Part shown: positions 8,999-18,142 of the stretch, piece after piece | Layout of the letters: each line of letters starts with the position of its first letter | How positions within the stretch are numbered: the first letter of the stretch is position 1 | NCBI RefSeq assembly: GCF_007748195.1 | Contig: NZ_CP037920.1 | Location: forward strand, 1,861,501 to 1,925,500 | Source of the DNA: Gimesia aquarii | GTDB taxonomy: Bacteria > Planctomycetota > Planctomycetia > Planctomycetales > Planctomycetaceae | Length of the DNA: 64,000 nucleotides | Reading direction: 5' to 3' | The notes under the pieces: model-generated | The model's input: the letters and a program-made list of their open reading frames with translations, nothing else | Databases searched by the model: none | What the model was told of the DNA's origin: nothing | Made by a program: the position numbers and the translations under genes

Positions 8999-10456
8999 AT
9001 GCTTGTTTCTTCCATTTGTCCGAGAACACGTTTCGCGTTTTTTCTCTGTTCTCTTTGTTTTGGGGTAAGTTCTGGACAGTATCTGTTTGCTGAGGTCTCT
9101 CCCACTGATGCGAAACAGGCGATGAAAAGAGCGACACGTTTTTTTACAGATGAGGTATCTACTGAGGGAGGTTATCTCTGGACGTACAGTGCAGACTTGT
9201 CACTTCGGGAAGGAGAAGGCCGCGCTTCTGATTCTATGATCTGGCTTCAACCGCCGGGCACACCGACAGTGGGTGAAGCGTTTTTGACCGCTTATCAGAA
9301 AACAGGTGAACCGTATTTACTGGATGCGGCCAGGGAGGCTGCAAATGCCTTGGTTAAAGGTCAGCTGAAGTCGGGAGGCTGGGGGCACTATATTGATTTC
9401 AATAAACGTGAGAATGTCCAATATCGCATTGATGGTGGAGGCCCGAAAGCCAGAAATCGGACAACATTCGACGACAATAAATCGCAGTCCGCACTTCGCT
9501 TTTTGATTCTGTTGGACCAGGAACTTAAGTTTCAGAATCAATCCGTTCATGAAGCAGCCATGTATGCTTTGAATTCATTTCTGAAAGCTCAGTTTCCCAA
9601 TGGTGCCTGGCCGCAACAATATTCGAGCTTTCCGAACCCCAAGGATTATCCTGTTCTCAAAGCCAGCTATCCAGCGAGTTGGTCTCGAGATTTTCCTAAA
9701 AAGAAGTACACAGATTATTATACATTCAATGACAACGTGATCGGAGATTTGGTGGATCTCATGTTTCTGGCGAACCATGTTTATAAAGATTCCCGTTATC
9801 GTAAGGCGGCTTTGAAAGCAGGAGATTTTATATTGCTTGCTCAAATGCCGGAACCACAGCCTGCCTGGGCGCAACAGTATAATTCTAAGATGCAACCTGC
9901 CTGGGCACGAAGGTTTGAACCTCCTTCGATTACAGGAGGTGAGTCGCAGGGAGTCATTAAGACGTTAATGCAAATTTATATTTATTCAAGTGAGAAAAAG
10001 TATCTGAAGCCGATTCCTGCCGCACTTGCTTATTTGCGGAAATCAGAATTGCCCAATGGAAAATTGGCCCGTTTTTATGAATTGAAAACGAATCGTCCTT
10101 TATATTTTACAAAACAATATCAACTCACCTACAAAGCTGATGATTTACCCACTCACTATGGTTTTATGATTACTTCGAAAGTGAATCAACTGGAAAGCCG
10201 TTATCGCAAACTTTTGAAAGCGTCTCCTAAACAGCTTGCTTCCATGCGATTTCCAACTCGTCGTGTTCGTTTAACACCTGCTCTCACGGCAAAAGCAAAA
10301 TCAGCGATCGAGGCACTAGATACGGGCGGTGCCTGGGTGACTCAGGGAGAAATCCGTTCTGCTAAGCTGAAGAATACTCCAGTCATTGAAACGCGAGTCT
10401 TTGTAAAAAATCTGGAGACACTAGCTAATTTCGTAGCCGCTCATCAACGCGATTAA
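8999..10456 (+). CDS. Secreted pectate lyase, polysaccharide lyase family 10
   Basis: 485 residues from the ATG at 8999. This start is preferred over the upstream ATG at 8945 because AAGGA precedes it by about 9 nt and a signal peptide follows (FAFFLCSLCFGVSSG core, cut near LFAEV). PL10 landmarks are clear: TTFDDN at about residues 155-160, NGAWPQQY at about 201-208 and FNDN at about 243-246, inside an alpha/alpha-toroid type sequence. The enzyme cleaves polygalacturonate by beta-elimination with a Ca2+ cofactor. The last about 80 residues (after RYRKLLKASP) go beyond the catalytic fold and are unassigned. The gene is divergent from the GntP permease gene and converges with a sugar isomerase-like gene 12 bp away. 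Confidence 0.85.
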   Translation: MLVSSICPRTRFAFFLCSLCFGVSSGQYLFAEVSPTDAKQAMKRATRFFTDEVSTEGGYLWTYSADLSLREGEGRASDSMIWLQPPGTPTVGEAFLTAYQKTGEPYLLDAAREAANALVKGQLKSGGWGHYIDFNKRENVQYRIDGGGPKARNRTTFDDNKSQSALRFLILLDQELKFQNQSVHEAAMYALNSFLKAQFPNGAWPQQYSSFPNPKDYPVLKASYPASWSRDFPKKKYTDYYTFNDNVIGDLVDLMFLANHVYKDSRYRKAALKAGDFILLAQMPEPQPAWAQQYNSKMQPAWARRFEPPSITGGESQGVIKTLMQIYIYSSEKKYLKPIPAALAYLRKSELPNGKLARFYELKTNRPLYFTKQYQLTYKADDLPTHYGFMITSKVNQLESRYRKLLKASPKQLASMRFPTRRVRLTPALTAKAKSAIEALDTGGAWVTQGEIRSAKLKNTPVIETRVFVKNLETLANFVAAHQRD

Positions 10457-10468
10457 CTTATAATTCCA

Positions 10469-11284
10469 TCATGCATTTTCAGCTAAGGACTGCATACGTT
10501 CTAGTCCCAGTTTGGCAACTTCCAGTGGATCTTGCTGCCAGAGATCTTCTCGAAATAATTCAAGAGAAAGCCAGCTTTGATAACCGATCTGTTTTAAAAG
10601 CCGGCAGTAATGCGACAAGTCAAGATGTCCGTCTCCTGGTAGAACCCGGTCTGGGTCCATCTGCGTCTCTCGGGGAATCGTATCAACGGCATCGTTAAAG
10701 TGCGAAATGGCAATCTGCTCAGGCTTGAGTTTGGCAAGCGTCTCTATTGAGCCTCCACCACGAAAGACGTGAAACGGATCGAGTACCAATGTTGCCTGTG
10801 GGTGTTCCGATTTTTCGACAATTTGTAAGGCATCTTCAATGGTAGTGACATCTTCTACGAATCCTAAAAATTCCACCGCGGGTTTCGCGCCAGCTGTGAT
10901 TCCTACTTCCAACAGTTCTCGATAACGCTGCGCCCCCAGGTCATAGTCAGGTTTCTCACGGTGTGGACAGGCAATAACATATTCTGCTCCCAGCCTGGCT
11001 GCAAGCTTGATGCGTTCCAGGCAACGATCAAAAACTTGGGCGTATTCTTCAGGTGTAGCAGACCACCAGTCACGCAACATAATCATTGTGGGAATGGCTA
11101 GCCCCGTGTCCTGAATTGCTTGTGAGATACTTTCAAGATCGCCACCCTCTGAAATAAATGCTTCAACTTCATCAAACCAGAGCTCAATGCCGCCGTAACC
11201 GGCTTCTGCTGTGATACGAATTTTGTCAAGCAGTGGAGTCGTACGGATTGTACTGGCATTCAGGCTGTAGAGAAAAGAACTCAT
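10469..11284 (-). CDS. Sugar phosphate isomerase/epimerase-like TIM barrel
   Basis: 271 residues of the AP endonuclease 2/xylose isomerase-like TIM-barrel superfamily. Metal-ligand type positions are present: the E of GIELWFDE near the N-terminus, AVEFLGF mid-protein, VLDPFHVFRGGG, ISHFNDAVD and the terminal LSLELF. There is no signal peptide, so it is cytoplasmic. Members isomerise or epimerise keto-sugars or cyclitols; the substrate is not evident. It converges with the pectate lyase gene and is divergent from the lipoprotein peptidase gene across 300 bp. Confidence 0.8.
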   Translation of the reverse strand: MSSFLYSLNASTIRTTPLLDKIRITAEAGYGGIELWFDEVEAFISEGGDLESISQAIQDTGLAIPTMIMLRDWWSATPEEYAQVFDRCLERIKLAARLGAEYVIACPHREKPDYDLGAQRYRELLEVGITAGAKPAVEFLGFVEDVTTIEDALQIVEKSEHPQATLVLDPFHVFRGGGSIETLAKLKPEQIAISHFNDAVDTIPRETQMDPDRVLPGDGHLDLSHYCRLLKQIGYQSWLSLELFREDLWQQDPLEVAKLGLERMQSLAENA

Positions 11285-11584
11285 TGAGGGGGTTCCTTAA
11301 AGGAAAAAACGCAGAAACAGTCATAAATTTAGATACTATTTGACGTAAGACTATCAGAGGCGCCTTCAGCTGCCAGGACAGGTTGCATTATCTTGCAGTC
11401 TAATGAGCATCGATCAACATATTTTGCATGAAATGCCAGCAATGATCAACTCAATCGATTATCGAAAAGGTTGCTCGACTCTTGTGTGTCAATCCGTCAC
11501 AATAAGATTGTTCGTTTTAGCCTGATTGAAAACTATCACGATTTAAAAAAAAAGTTTCGGCGTGCGCTGTTTCATTTTTAGAAT
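11285..11584. other. Divergent intergenic region
   Basis: 300 bp between divergent genes. I see no open reading frame of interest and no convincing promoter hexamer pair. A short A-rich stretch (9 A) lies about 35 bp before the rightward start. Confidence 0.3.
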
Positions 11585-13129
11585 ATGTCTTCAATGATAG
11601 ATCGTTCTTACTTTCAAATGTTTGCTGGAATCGCAGTGGTCAGTTTACTGATCAGTGGTTGCGGTTCGGAATCACCTGCTCCACAGAAACTTACGGAATC
11701 TGAAATTGTAGTCACGCAGGAACAATCACCTGAGCTACGTTCTAAAACCAAGACTTCTCGAAAAAGTACGACTGAATCAAAAACCACAACAGAGGAAACT
11801 GTTGACAACAAAAATCTCCATCGCAAGGCCAGCCCCTCAGAAGGGGATACAGAGAAAATAGCAAAAATGGTCTATCGGCCCAGCGATCAGAGACCGGTTC
11901 ACAATAATCAGAGATTGGCTTTACTGGGCATTCATCTTTATGAATCTCCTCGATTGAAGCTTTATACAGATATCGATCCTGAAGTTGCTGCAAAGTTGCC
12001 CCCTGTGATCGATCAGGCATATCTGGCACTGGAAGATTATTTTGGTTCGTTACCTCAGGATCGTGAGGGGACCGAATTTCAGGTGACTGGTTACATTATG
12101 CAGAATCGCGAGTTGTTCAAAGAAGCAGGCGTGATTCTTGATTCGTTGCCTCGAATTGTCAATGGCCGCCATCAAGGAGCTCAATTCTGGATGGACTATC
12201 AGACCGAGAATTATTATTTACGGCATCTAATGCTCCATGAATATACTCACTGCTTCAGTATGATTATGGAAAACATTGGTGCGCCCGTCTGGTATCTGGA
12301 AGGAATCGCTGAATCCATGGCAACACACTCCATCGATCAGAACGGCAAGATTACACTCAATGTGATGCCTCATAATAAAGAGGATTTCGCCGGATTAGGC
12401 AGGATATCGCTCATTGAACAGGCTGTGCTAACGTCACCTCCCAAAAATATGCTGGAAGTGATGCAATTTGGGCCAGCTGACTATGTTGGAAATAATGAAT
12501 CCTATGCCTGGTCCTGGGCACTCACACAGTTTTTTGATAAACATCCTCGCTATGCAAAACAATTTCGAGAATTGTCTCGACACATGCAGGGGAGAGCATT
12601 TTCACAAAAGATTCAGCAATTGATCAAGGATGATTTTACGAAGATCAATGACGCCTGGTTGTTATTTGCTAAAAACCTGCAACCAGGTTATGACTTTGAG
12701 CGAGCAGCCATTTCATTTCGTCCAGGACAGCAGTTAGATCAGGCAAATTCATTTGCGGTTGCGAAAATTGCCAGCGATCGTGGCTGGCAATCGAGTGGGA
12801 TTCGTGTCAAAAAAGGCGATACATATGAACTGATCGCCAAAGGAATGTTTAGCCTGGCAGAGAAACCAAAACCCTGGATGAGTACTGCAGACGGAATCAG
12901 TTTTCGTTATTTTAAAGGACAGCCACTCGGACGATTAATCATGTTGATTCGGCCGGACTCTGTTTCAGGAATTTCTGATCGACTTTCAATTTTAGAGGAG
13001 TATCCTCTGGGAGCAAGTGCAACCTGGATGGCTCCCGTTTCCGGAACGATTTACTTTCGACTCAATGATGCATGGGATGAACTGGGAGATAACGAAGGCA
13101 GTGTTTCGGTCACCGTCACTCGAAAGTAA
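11585..13129 (+). CDS. Lipoprotein with HEYTH zinc-metallopeptidase motif and LecA-like C-terminal domain
   Basis: 514 residues. A lipoprotein signal peptide ends in the lipobox LISGC (Cys about residue 27). A low-complexity Thr/Lys/Glu stretch (about 30-100) then acts as a tether. H218 begins HEYTH, followed by WYLEGIAE with the Glu 21 residues further on; this fits the gluzincin zinc site (HExxH...E) of peptidase-MA-like families. The C-terminal about 130 residues look like a LecA (PA-IL)-type beta-sandwich: KKGDTYELIAKG, then DGISFRYFKG, GRLIMLI, and a final ND...DNEGSVSVTV. Together this suggests an envelope-anchored peptidase with a sugar-binding tail, which is inferred from motifs only. 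It is followed closely by the Tat-exported isomerase-like gene. Confidence 0.65.
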   Translation: MSSMIDRSYFQMFAGIAVVSLLISGCGSESPAPQKLTESEIVVTQEQSPELRSKTKTSRKSTTESKTTTEETVDNKNLHRKASPSEGDTEKIAKMVYRPSDQRPVHNNQRLALLGIHLYESPRLKLYTDIDPEVAAKLPPVIDQAYLALEDYFGSLPQDREGTEFQVTGYIMQNRELFKEAGVILDSLPRIVNGRHQGAQFWMDYQTENYYLRHLMLHEYTHCFSMIMENIGAPVWYLEGIAESMATHSIDQNGKITLNVMPHNKEDFAGLGRISLIEQAVLTSPPKNMLEVMQFGPADYVGNNESYAWSWALTQFFDKHPRYAKQFRELSRHMQGRAFSQKIQQLIKDDFTKINDAWLLFAKNLQPGYDFERAAISFRPGQQLDQANSFAVAKIASDRGWQSSGIRVKKGDTYELIAKGMFSLAEKPKPWMSTADGISFRYFKGQPLGRLIMLIRPDSVSGISDRLSILEEYPLGASATWMAPVSGTIYFRLNDAWDELGDNEGSVSVTVTRK

Positions 13130-13226
13130 AAAGTAATTGTTTAAATTGTGGTCAGATTGGGAGCAGTTTCTTCTCGCTAATATAATCAACACCGTTAACT
13201 ACCAAGCCAGACGACAGGAATACAAG

Positions 13227-14132
13227 ATGTCAGATCAATCGTACAAGTTTATTGATTTACAAGACCAAACTTCGCGGAGAAATTTTTTCAAGCAGGTTAC
13301 CGCGTCTGCACTGGCAGGAAGTCTGGTTTCCCCTCTTACTGCAAAGTCAGCAGAGGGACAGACAGAGTCTTCCAAAAGTAAGATTAAAAAAGCGGTCAAA
13401 TATCAGATGATTCTGGAGAAAATTTCGGTTCTCGATAAGTTCAAAATGTTAAAAGATCTGGGATTCGATGGGACGGAGATTCATTATCGCACGAAAGTGG
13501 ATCCGAAAGAGGTCAGAAAAGCTATTGATGCCACTGGAGTCCAAGTACATGGATTTCTAAACAGTAGTCGTGATGAGTTGAAAGATTCGATTGATCAAGC
13601 GAAGTACTATGGTGGGACAAGCGTGCTGGTTGTGGCAGGACGCGTTGATCAGAAAAACCCTTATGATGTTGTTTACCAGCAACAGCAAACCAAGCTACGA
13701 AAGCACCTGCCGTATGCAGAAAAGCAGGGCATCGAATTATTAGTCGAAAATGTCTGGAATAATTTTCTGCTTAGCCCATTAGAGATGGCGCGTTTCATCG
13801 ACGAGTTGGAGAGTCCTGCTGCTGGAGTTTATTTTGATGTGGGAAATGTGGTTCGCTTTGGCTGGCCAGATCAATGGATTCGTGTGCTTGGTCCACGGAT
13901 TGTAAAACTGGACATCAAAGAATATAGCCGTAAAAAACAAATCGACGAAGGGCTCTGGAAGGGTTTTCAAGTGGAGCTCAACGAAGGAGACTGTGATTGG
14001 CCATCGGTACGTAAGGCCTTACTAGATATTGGATACACTCAAGGTTGGGCGACCGCTGAAGTAAAAGGAGGCGATCGTCAAAGATTACAGGATATTTCAG
14101 AACGCATGGATCGTGCTCTTGATCTTGCCTGA
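13227..14132 (+). CDS. Tat-exported sugar phosphate isomerase/epimerase-like protein
   Basis: 301 residues from the ATG at 13227. The longer frame from a TTG at 13137 is rejected because AGGA (13216-13219) lies 7 nt before 13227 and the Tat motif then falls at residues 16-22 (SRRNFFK), followed by a hydrophobic ALAGSLVSPL segment. The mature part is an AP endonuclease 2/xylose isomerase-like TIM barrel with LVENVWNN, VYFDVGNVV and KLDIKEYS at metal-ligand positions and a terminal ATAEVKGGD. It is probably a periplasmic sugar or cyclitol isomerase/epimerase, or a related non-catalytic protein. It precedes a Tat-exported Gfo/Idh/MocA protein, a pairing common in planctomycetes. Confidence 0.8.
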   Translation: MSDQSYKFIDLQDQTSRRNFFKQVTASALAGSLVSPLTAKSAEGQTESSKSKIKKAVKYQMILEKISVLDKFKMLKDLGFDGTEIHYRTKVDPKEVRKAIDATGVQVHGFLNSSRDELKDSIDQAKYYGGTSVLVVAGRVDQKNPYDVVYQQQQTKLRKHLPYAEKQGIELLVENVWNNFLLSPLEMARFIDELESPAAGVYFDVGNVVRFGWPDQWIRVLGPRIVKLDIKEYSRKKQIDEGLWKGFQVELNEGDCDWPSVRKALLDIGYTQGWATAEVKGGDRQRLQDISERMDRALDLA

Positions 14133-14153
14133 TCCAGAGTTGATAATAAGTTA

Positions 14154-14187
14154 AGACAATTAAGAAGTGACTTCCCTTTAATTGTCT
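14154..14187. terminator. Hairpin between the isomerase-like and oxidoreductase genes
   Basis: A 10-bp perfect stem (AGACAATTAA, 14154-14163, with TTAATTGTCT, 14178-14187) encloses a smaller GAAGT/ACTTC stem. There is no T-run after it, so it may be an mRNA-stabilising or processing hairpin rather than an intrinsic terminator. Confidence 0.4.
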
Positions 14188-14280
14188 CCCGCAAACATCC
14201 TACCACTGGCGAACTCGATGGAAATGGTTCGCATTATCGAAGACAGAATTCAATATCATCCTGAATGAAAGGTCTTTCCT

Positions 14281-15582
14281 GTGAACGAACATGCCTCCGA
14301 TCAACAACCATTACAAGCACGTCGTAAATTTTTGAAACAATCATTGGGGACACTCGCAACGACAGGACTTGTGGTGAATCCTGCACTCACATCGGGGGCT
14401 TTTGCTGCCAGTTCAGAAATGATCAAAGTGGGACTGGTTGGTTGTGGTGGTCGAGGGACCGGTGCCGCCGCCCAAACATTGAGGGCTGATCCGAATGTGG
14501 AATTGGTTGCGATGGCTGATTCTTTTGGTGACCATCTTGAGAAAAGTTATCAGAATCTCAAGAAGACCGAAGTTCAGGACCGTGTGAAAGTAGATGCGGA
14601 ACACAAATTTGTCGGATTTGATGCATTTCAGAAGTTAATTGATTCCGGTGTTGATCTGGTACTCCTGGCAACGCCGCCTCATTTCCGCCCTCAGCATTTA
14701 AAAGCCTGTATTGATGCCAATAAACATGTTTTTTGCGAAAAACCTGTAGCTGTGGACGCTCCCGGAATTCGTTCGGTTTTAAAATCGACAGCAGAAGCCA
14801 AACAGAAAAATTTAACGATTGTTTCCGGGCTTTGCTGGCGTTATGAAACCGGTATGCAACAAATGGTTGATAAGATTCATAATGGTGGGATTGGCGATAT
14901 TATTTCACTACATAGTACTCGCTATCTTGGTGGGGTTGCCAAAATGGTGAAGCGAAAACCTGAGTGGTCTGATATGGAATACCAAATGCGTAACTGGTAT
15001 TACTACACTTGGCTCTCTGGTGATTTTAACACAGAACAGTTTGTGCATGAATTGGATAAACAGTCCTGGGTGATGGGCGAGTATCCCGTGCGTTGTTATA
15101 GCGTGGGGGGGCGACAAACGCGTACTGGTGAAGACTACGGTCATATTTATGATCACTTCAGTACGGTTTATGAGTATGCCAACGGAGCCAAATACGTTGC
15201 GTCTACGCGACACCAGCAAGGTTGCAGTTCCATGTTCGTGGATACTGTTTCTGGTACGGAAGGTACAGCGACTCTGATGAAGTATCGAATCGAAGGGAAA
15301 AATCCCTGGAAGGGAGCCCGCCGACGTACCAATATGCATCAATTGGAACACAACGAAATGTATAAGGCACTCCGAAATGGCGACGTCATCAATAACGGTG
15401 AATACATGGCCAACAGCTCGATGATGGGAATTATTGCTCGGATGTCCGCTTATACCGGCAAAACACTCACTTGGGAACAAGCCATGAATTCAAAGGAAGA
15501 TCTCTCTCCTGAGAAATACGATATGGCAATGTCTTTACCGACACCTGAAGTCGCCACACCTGGAGTGACTCCATTTGTTTAA
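14281..15582 (+). CDS. Tat-exported Gfo/Idh/MocA-family oxidoreductase
   Basis: 433 residues starting at GTG 14281, with AAAGG about 9 nt upstream. A Tat signal (ARRKFLKQ, about residues 13-20) precedes a hydrophobic stretch ending near GAFAAS. The Rossmann nucleotide-binding loop is GLVGCGGRGTG (about 51-61), and the family motif EKP lies at 153-155 (FCEKPVAVD). The family oxidises or reduces sugars and sugar derivatives with tightly bound NAD(P); exported planctomycete members probably carry a pre-loaded cofactor. The substrate is unknown. A strong terminator follows at 15618. It probably works with the neighbouring exported isomerase-like protein on oligosaccharide-derived sugars, which is inference. 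Confidence 0.85.
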   Translation: MNEHASDQQPLQARRKFLKQSLGTLATTGLVVNPALTSGAFAASSEMIKVGLVGCGGRGTGAAAQTLRADPNVELVAMADSFGDHLEKSYQNLKKTEVQDRVKVDAEHKFVGFDAFQKLIDSGVDLVLLATPPHFRPQHLKACIDANKHVFCEKPVAVDAPGIRSVLKSTAEAKQKNLTIVSGLCWRYETGMQQMVDKIHNGGIGDIISLHSTRYLGGVAKMVKRKPEWSDMEYQMRNWYYYTWLSGDFNTEQFVHELDKQSWVMGEYPVRCYSVGGRQTRTGEDYGHIYDHFSTVYEYANGAKYVASTRHQQGCSSMFVDTVSGTEGTATLMKYRIEGKNPWKGARRRTNMHQLEHNEMYKALRNGDVINNGEYMANSSMMGIIARMSAYTGKTLTWEQAMNSKEDLSPEKYDMAMSLPTPEVATPGVTPFV

Positions 15583-15617
15583 TCTGCTTTTGAAATGAAG
15601 CGAGTTCAGGTATATTG

Positions 15618-15656
15618 AACAACCGGCGTGAATGATACATGCCGGTTGTTTTTTTT
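15618..15656 (+). terminator. Rho-independent terminator
   Basis: A perfect 10-bp GC-rich stem (AACAACCGGC, 15618-15627, with GCCGGTTGTT, 15641-15650), a 13-nt loop and six further T residues. It ends the oxidoreductase transcript and lies upstream of the Shine-Dalgarno site of the next gene. Confidence 0.85.
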
Positions 15657-15717
15657 GAATATAAAACAGTTCCATAAACTAATTATATGCTGTGTATTTT
15701 TTATCCAGGAGGATGTG

Positions 15718-16623
15718 ATGAGGTCGCTCGCTGATTCACTTCTATATTTAGTTATCATGATTTCAACCTGTTTGATTCAAAATGATGCTCGATTATGGGC
15801 AGGTAAGAAGTCGGCAGAACAGAAACCGGCAGAGTCAAAACTTACGCTCTCTCGTGAAAAGAATATGCTCTATATTCATGGAGATCGTATTCCGGGTGGA
15901 AGAATCCCCATCTATTATCTGGAAGCTTACTGTCGTGCGAATTCCACTGATGCCGACTGGGTGAAACACACTGTTGTGAAACATGAGACTCAGACACTTT
16001 CGATGAATGAAGATCGGACGGTGCTCAAGTTGAAGTGCATTGTAGCGGACGGAATGACCGTGCATCACACGATTACCGCGAAAGATGATGAAGTTGATTT
16101 CCAGTTAGTTGCCCACAATCCTACAAAGCAGCGTTCCGAAGTACATTGGGCACAACCATGCATTCGTGTGGGGGATTTCACAGGTCTGGGAAAGTCAGCT
16201 ACGGATGATAAATATGCCTACATTAAAAAGTCATTTATTTTTCTCGATGGAATGCCGGCATCGATGCCTACAAAAGATTGGGCCACCAAGGCGCGATACA
16301 TTCCGGGACAGGTTTGGTGTCCGATCAATGTACCTCGTACCGATGTCAATCCCCGTCCTTTAAGCAAGAACGTTCCCAGTAATGGCTTAATTGGCTGCTA
16401 TAGTGCTGATAATCAGTGGATTTTTGCGACGGCCTTCGAACCGTATCAGGAGCTGTTTCAAGGTGTTATTCGGTGTTTGCATGCAGACTTTCGTCTGGGA
16501 GGTTTAAAACCAGGTGAGACCAAAACAATTCGGGGGAAAGTGTATATTGTTCCTGCGGATATGGATGCCCTTGTGAAACGCTATGAACGCGATTTTCCCG
16601 AACATACGAAACACAAAAAGTAG
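15718..16623 (+). CDS. Secreted conserved hypothetical protein
   Basis: 301 residues from the ATG at 15718, chosen because a full AGGAGG (15707-15712) lies 5 nt upstream; the longer frame from 15628 would begin inside the terminator loop. The N-terminus is a signal peptide (LADSLLYLVIMISTCLI). The mature sequence is beta-rich, with MLYIHGDRIPGGRIPIYYLE near its start and a WAQPCIRVGDFTG motif, and resembles secreted planctomycete proteins found beside sugar enzymes. I do not recognise a named domain; a carbohydrate-related beta-sandwich is possible. It converges with the DUF11 lipoprotein gene. Confidence 0.6.
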   Translation: MRSLADSLLYLVIMISTCLIQNDARLWAGKKSAEQKPAESKLTLSREKNMLYIHGDRIPGGRIPIYYLEAYCRANSTDADWVKHTVVKHETQTLSMNEDRTVLKLKCIVADGMTVHHTITAKDDEVDFQLVAHNPTKQRSEVHWAQPCIRVGDFTGLGKSATDDKYAYIKKSFIFLDGMPASMPTKDWATKARYIPGQVWCPINVPRTDVNPRPLSKNVPSNGLIGCYSADNQWIFATAFEPYQELFQGVIRCLHADFRLGGLKPGETKTIRGKVYIVPADMDALVKRYERDFPEHTKHKK

Positions 16624-16645
16624 GATCGTTTTTAAATTAGCGATA

Positions 16646-18142
16646 TCAACGATTGACCGTGGTCGGTTCGCTAACGCGCGTAACCAGCTTTTTAGCATCC
16701 GCACCACTGATGGTGACTTCGAACTCACCATCTCCCGAGCTAATTGCTTTCACAAGAATGGTGTAACGCAGGAAAGCATCCGCTGGAAGCTCTCTCACCG
16801 GGGAAACTTTTAAAATGTTTTGATTTACTTCAGGACGTAAATTCAGTTTTTGATTTCCCTGATGGGCTTCGACGGAAACGACGCGAAACATACGCGGAAT
16901 TTTTGCCTGCAGAGAAATGTCTCTGGCAGGTTGTAAGCCTCGGTTTTCGATACTGACTTCATAGGTGGTCTCTTCGCCACGTGTAATCGGGTCTTTTGTA
17001 TCTCGGACCTGCACATCCAGGACACCTTGTAGGGGTGTCACTTTTAAACAAGCTGAAGCCTGTTCATTTGGAAGCTCAGGACTGGAGACCACGACCTGTA
17101 AGCAGGCATGTTCGGCCGCAACCTCGCAATCAAATTCGACTTGTAACTGAACTCCTTCGCCCTTACGGATCTTGTCTAAAGACCATTTCAATTGCCCTGT
17201 CTCACGTTCTGAACCAATAGAAGCTTCGCGTGGAACAAAGACTGAGTCATAAGAAATGACTGCCTGGATATTATTTAAATCGACATCTGACACATTTGAC
17301 AATTTCACAATATATTCTGCGCGACTTCCAACGGTTCTCAGGGAAGGGCCGATGACTGACAGGTCCAGTTGTTTCTTTTCGTATTCTACACAGACAGATT
17401 TCCAGACCAGTTCCTCTCCATCGGCAATGGCACGAAACCGGCAGCAATGATTTCCTAGAATATCACTGTAGAGTGTTAATGAAATTTCCTTTGACTCACC
17501 TGGCTGCAAGGTACCCAGACGTTGTCCGATTTTCTTTTCACGTCTCCCCGGAAAGAGGAACTCGGTATCAAATTCACACTCCACAAGTACGTTTCTGACG
17601 GCACGGTCTCCAACATTTTTGGCAATGACATAGAATGTTGCACCACTTCCCAACTGTCGTTTGGGGATGACATCCACAGACAATTCCAGTGGGCCTGTTG
17701 TTGCAGGGGCTGTCATCTTAGGACCAGATTGCAATTTTGGACCAGACTTTGACTGCGGGGATTTTTTTAGATAATCCGGACGTTTTAACTCTGGCCGAGG
17801 AGAGATCCGTTCGGGTAGATCACGGGGCTGAGGTGGCAGATTCCGATTCACAGATTCGGGAACAGCAAACAAATCTTTTTGAGGCTGTGAGTTCTGTGGT
17901 TGTTTTTGACGAATGGTCTCCGGATTAACCCTCTGTGTTTCCCGAGATTGTGGAGTGGGGTTTTGTGAAGGATTCTCCAATGATTCATTTTGCGGATCTA
18001 ATGGTGGCGGATTAGACAGTTTCCAGGAGGAACGTTGTCCCGGCGCAAGGGAAGAGCAGGCTGATACAGCCACTGTGAGCATTGACAGTAGCAGCATTCC
18101 AGCAGCAAATTTCGAAAATGGCCGAATCTGACTACCCGGCAT
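16646..18142 (-). CDS. DUF11-repeat lipoprotein
   Basis: 498 residues. The signal peptide ends in the lipobox AVSAC (Cys 29). A Pro/Gln/Ser-rich spacer follows to about residue 145. Three consecutive Ig-like beta-sandwich repeats of the DUF11/CARDB type then begin at LELSVDVIPK, LDLSVIGPSL and LDVQVRDTKD, each with the characteristic ...Y.v.v.N.G...a..v.v....P pattern. Such proteins are envelope structural or adhesive proteins; the exact role is unknown. Several cysteines are present in the second and third repeats. It is a single gene with a long upstream intergenic region. Confidence 0.75.
   Translation of the reverse strand: MPGSQIRPFSKFAAGMLLLSMLTVAVSACSSLAPGQRSSWKLSNPPPLDPQNESLENPSQNPTPQSRETQRVNPETIRQKQPQNSQPQKDLFAVPESVNRNLPPQPRDLPERISPRPELKRPDYLKKSPQSKSGPKLQSGPKMTAPATTGPLELSVDVIPKRQLGSGATFYVIAKNVGDRAVRNVLVECEFDTEFLFPGRREKKIGQRLGTLQPGESKEISLTLYSDILGNHCCRFRAIADGEELVWKSVCVEYEKKQLDLSVIGPSLRTVGSRAEYIVKLSNVSDVDLNNIQAVISYDSVFVPREASIGSERETGQLKWSLDKIRKGEGVQLQVEFDCEVAAEHACLQVVVSSPELPNEQASACLKVTPLQGVLDVQVRDTKDPITRGEETTYEVSIENRGLQPARDISLQAKIPRMFRVVSVEAHQGNQKLNLRPEVNQNILKVSPVRELPADAFLRYTILVKAISSGDGEFEVTISGADAKKLVTRVSEPTTVNR

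Noticed and set aside
14908-15480. A 190-codon open frame antisense to the Gfo/Idh/MocA gene
   Set aside because: It is inside a well-supported coding gene, has no start signal and no recognisable domain.
15628-15717. N-terminal extension of the secreted hypothetical gene to GTG 15628
   Set aside because: This start lies in the loop of the terminator at 15618-15656; AGGAGG marks the ATG at 15718.
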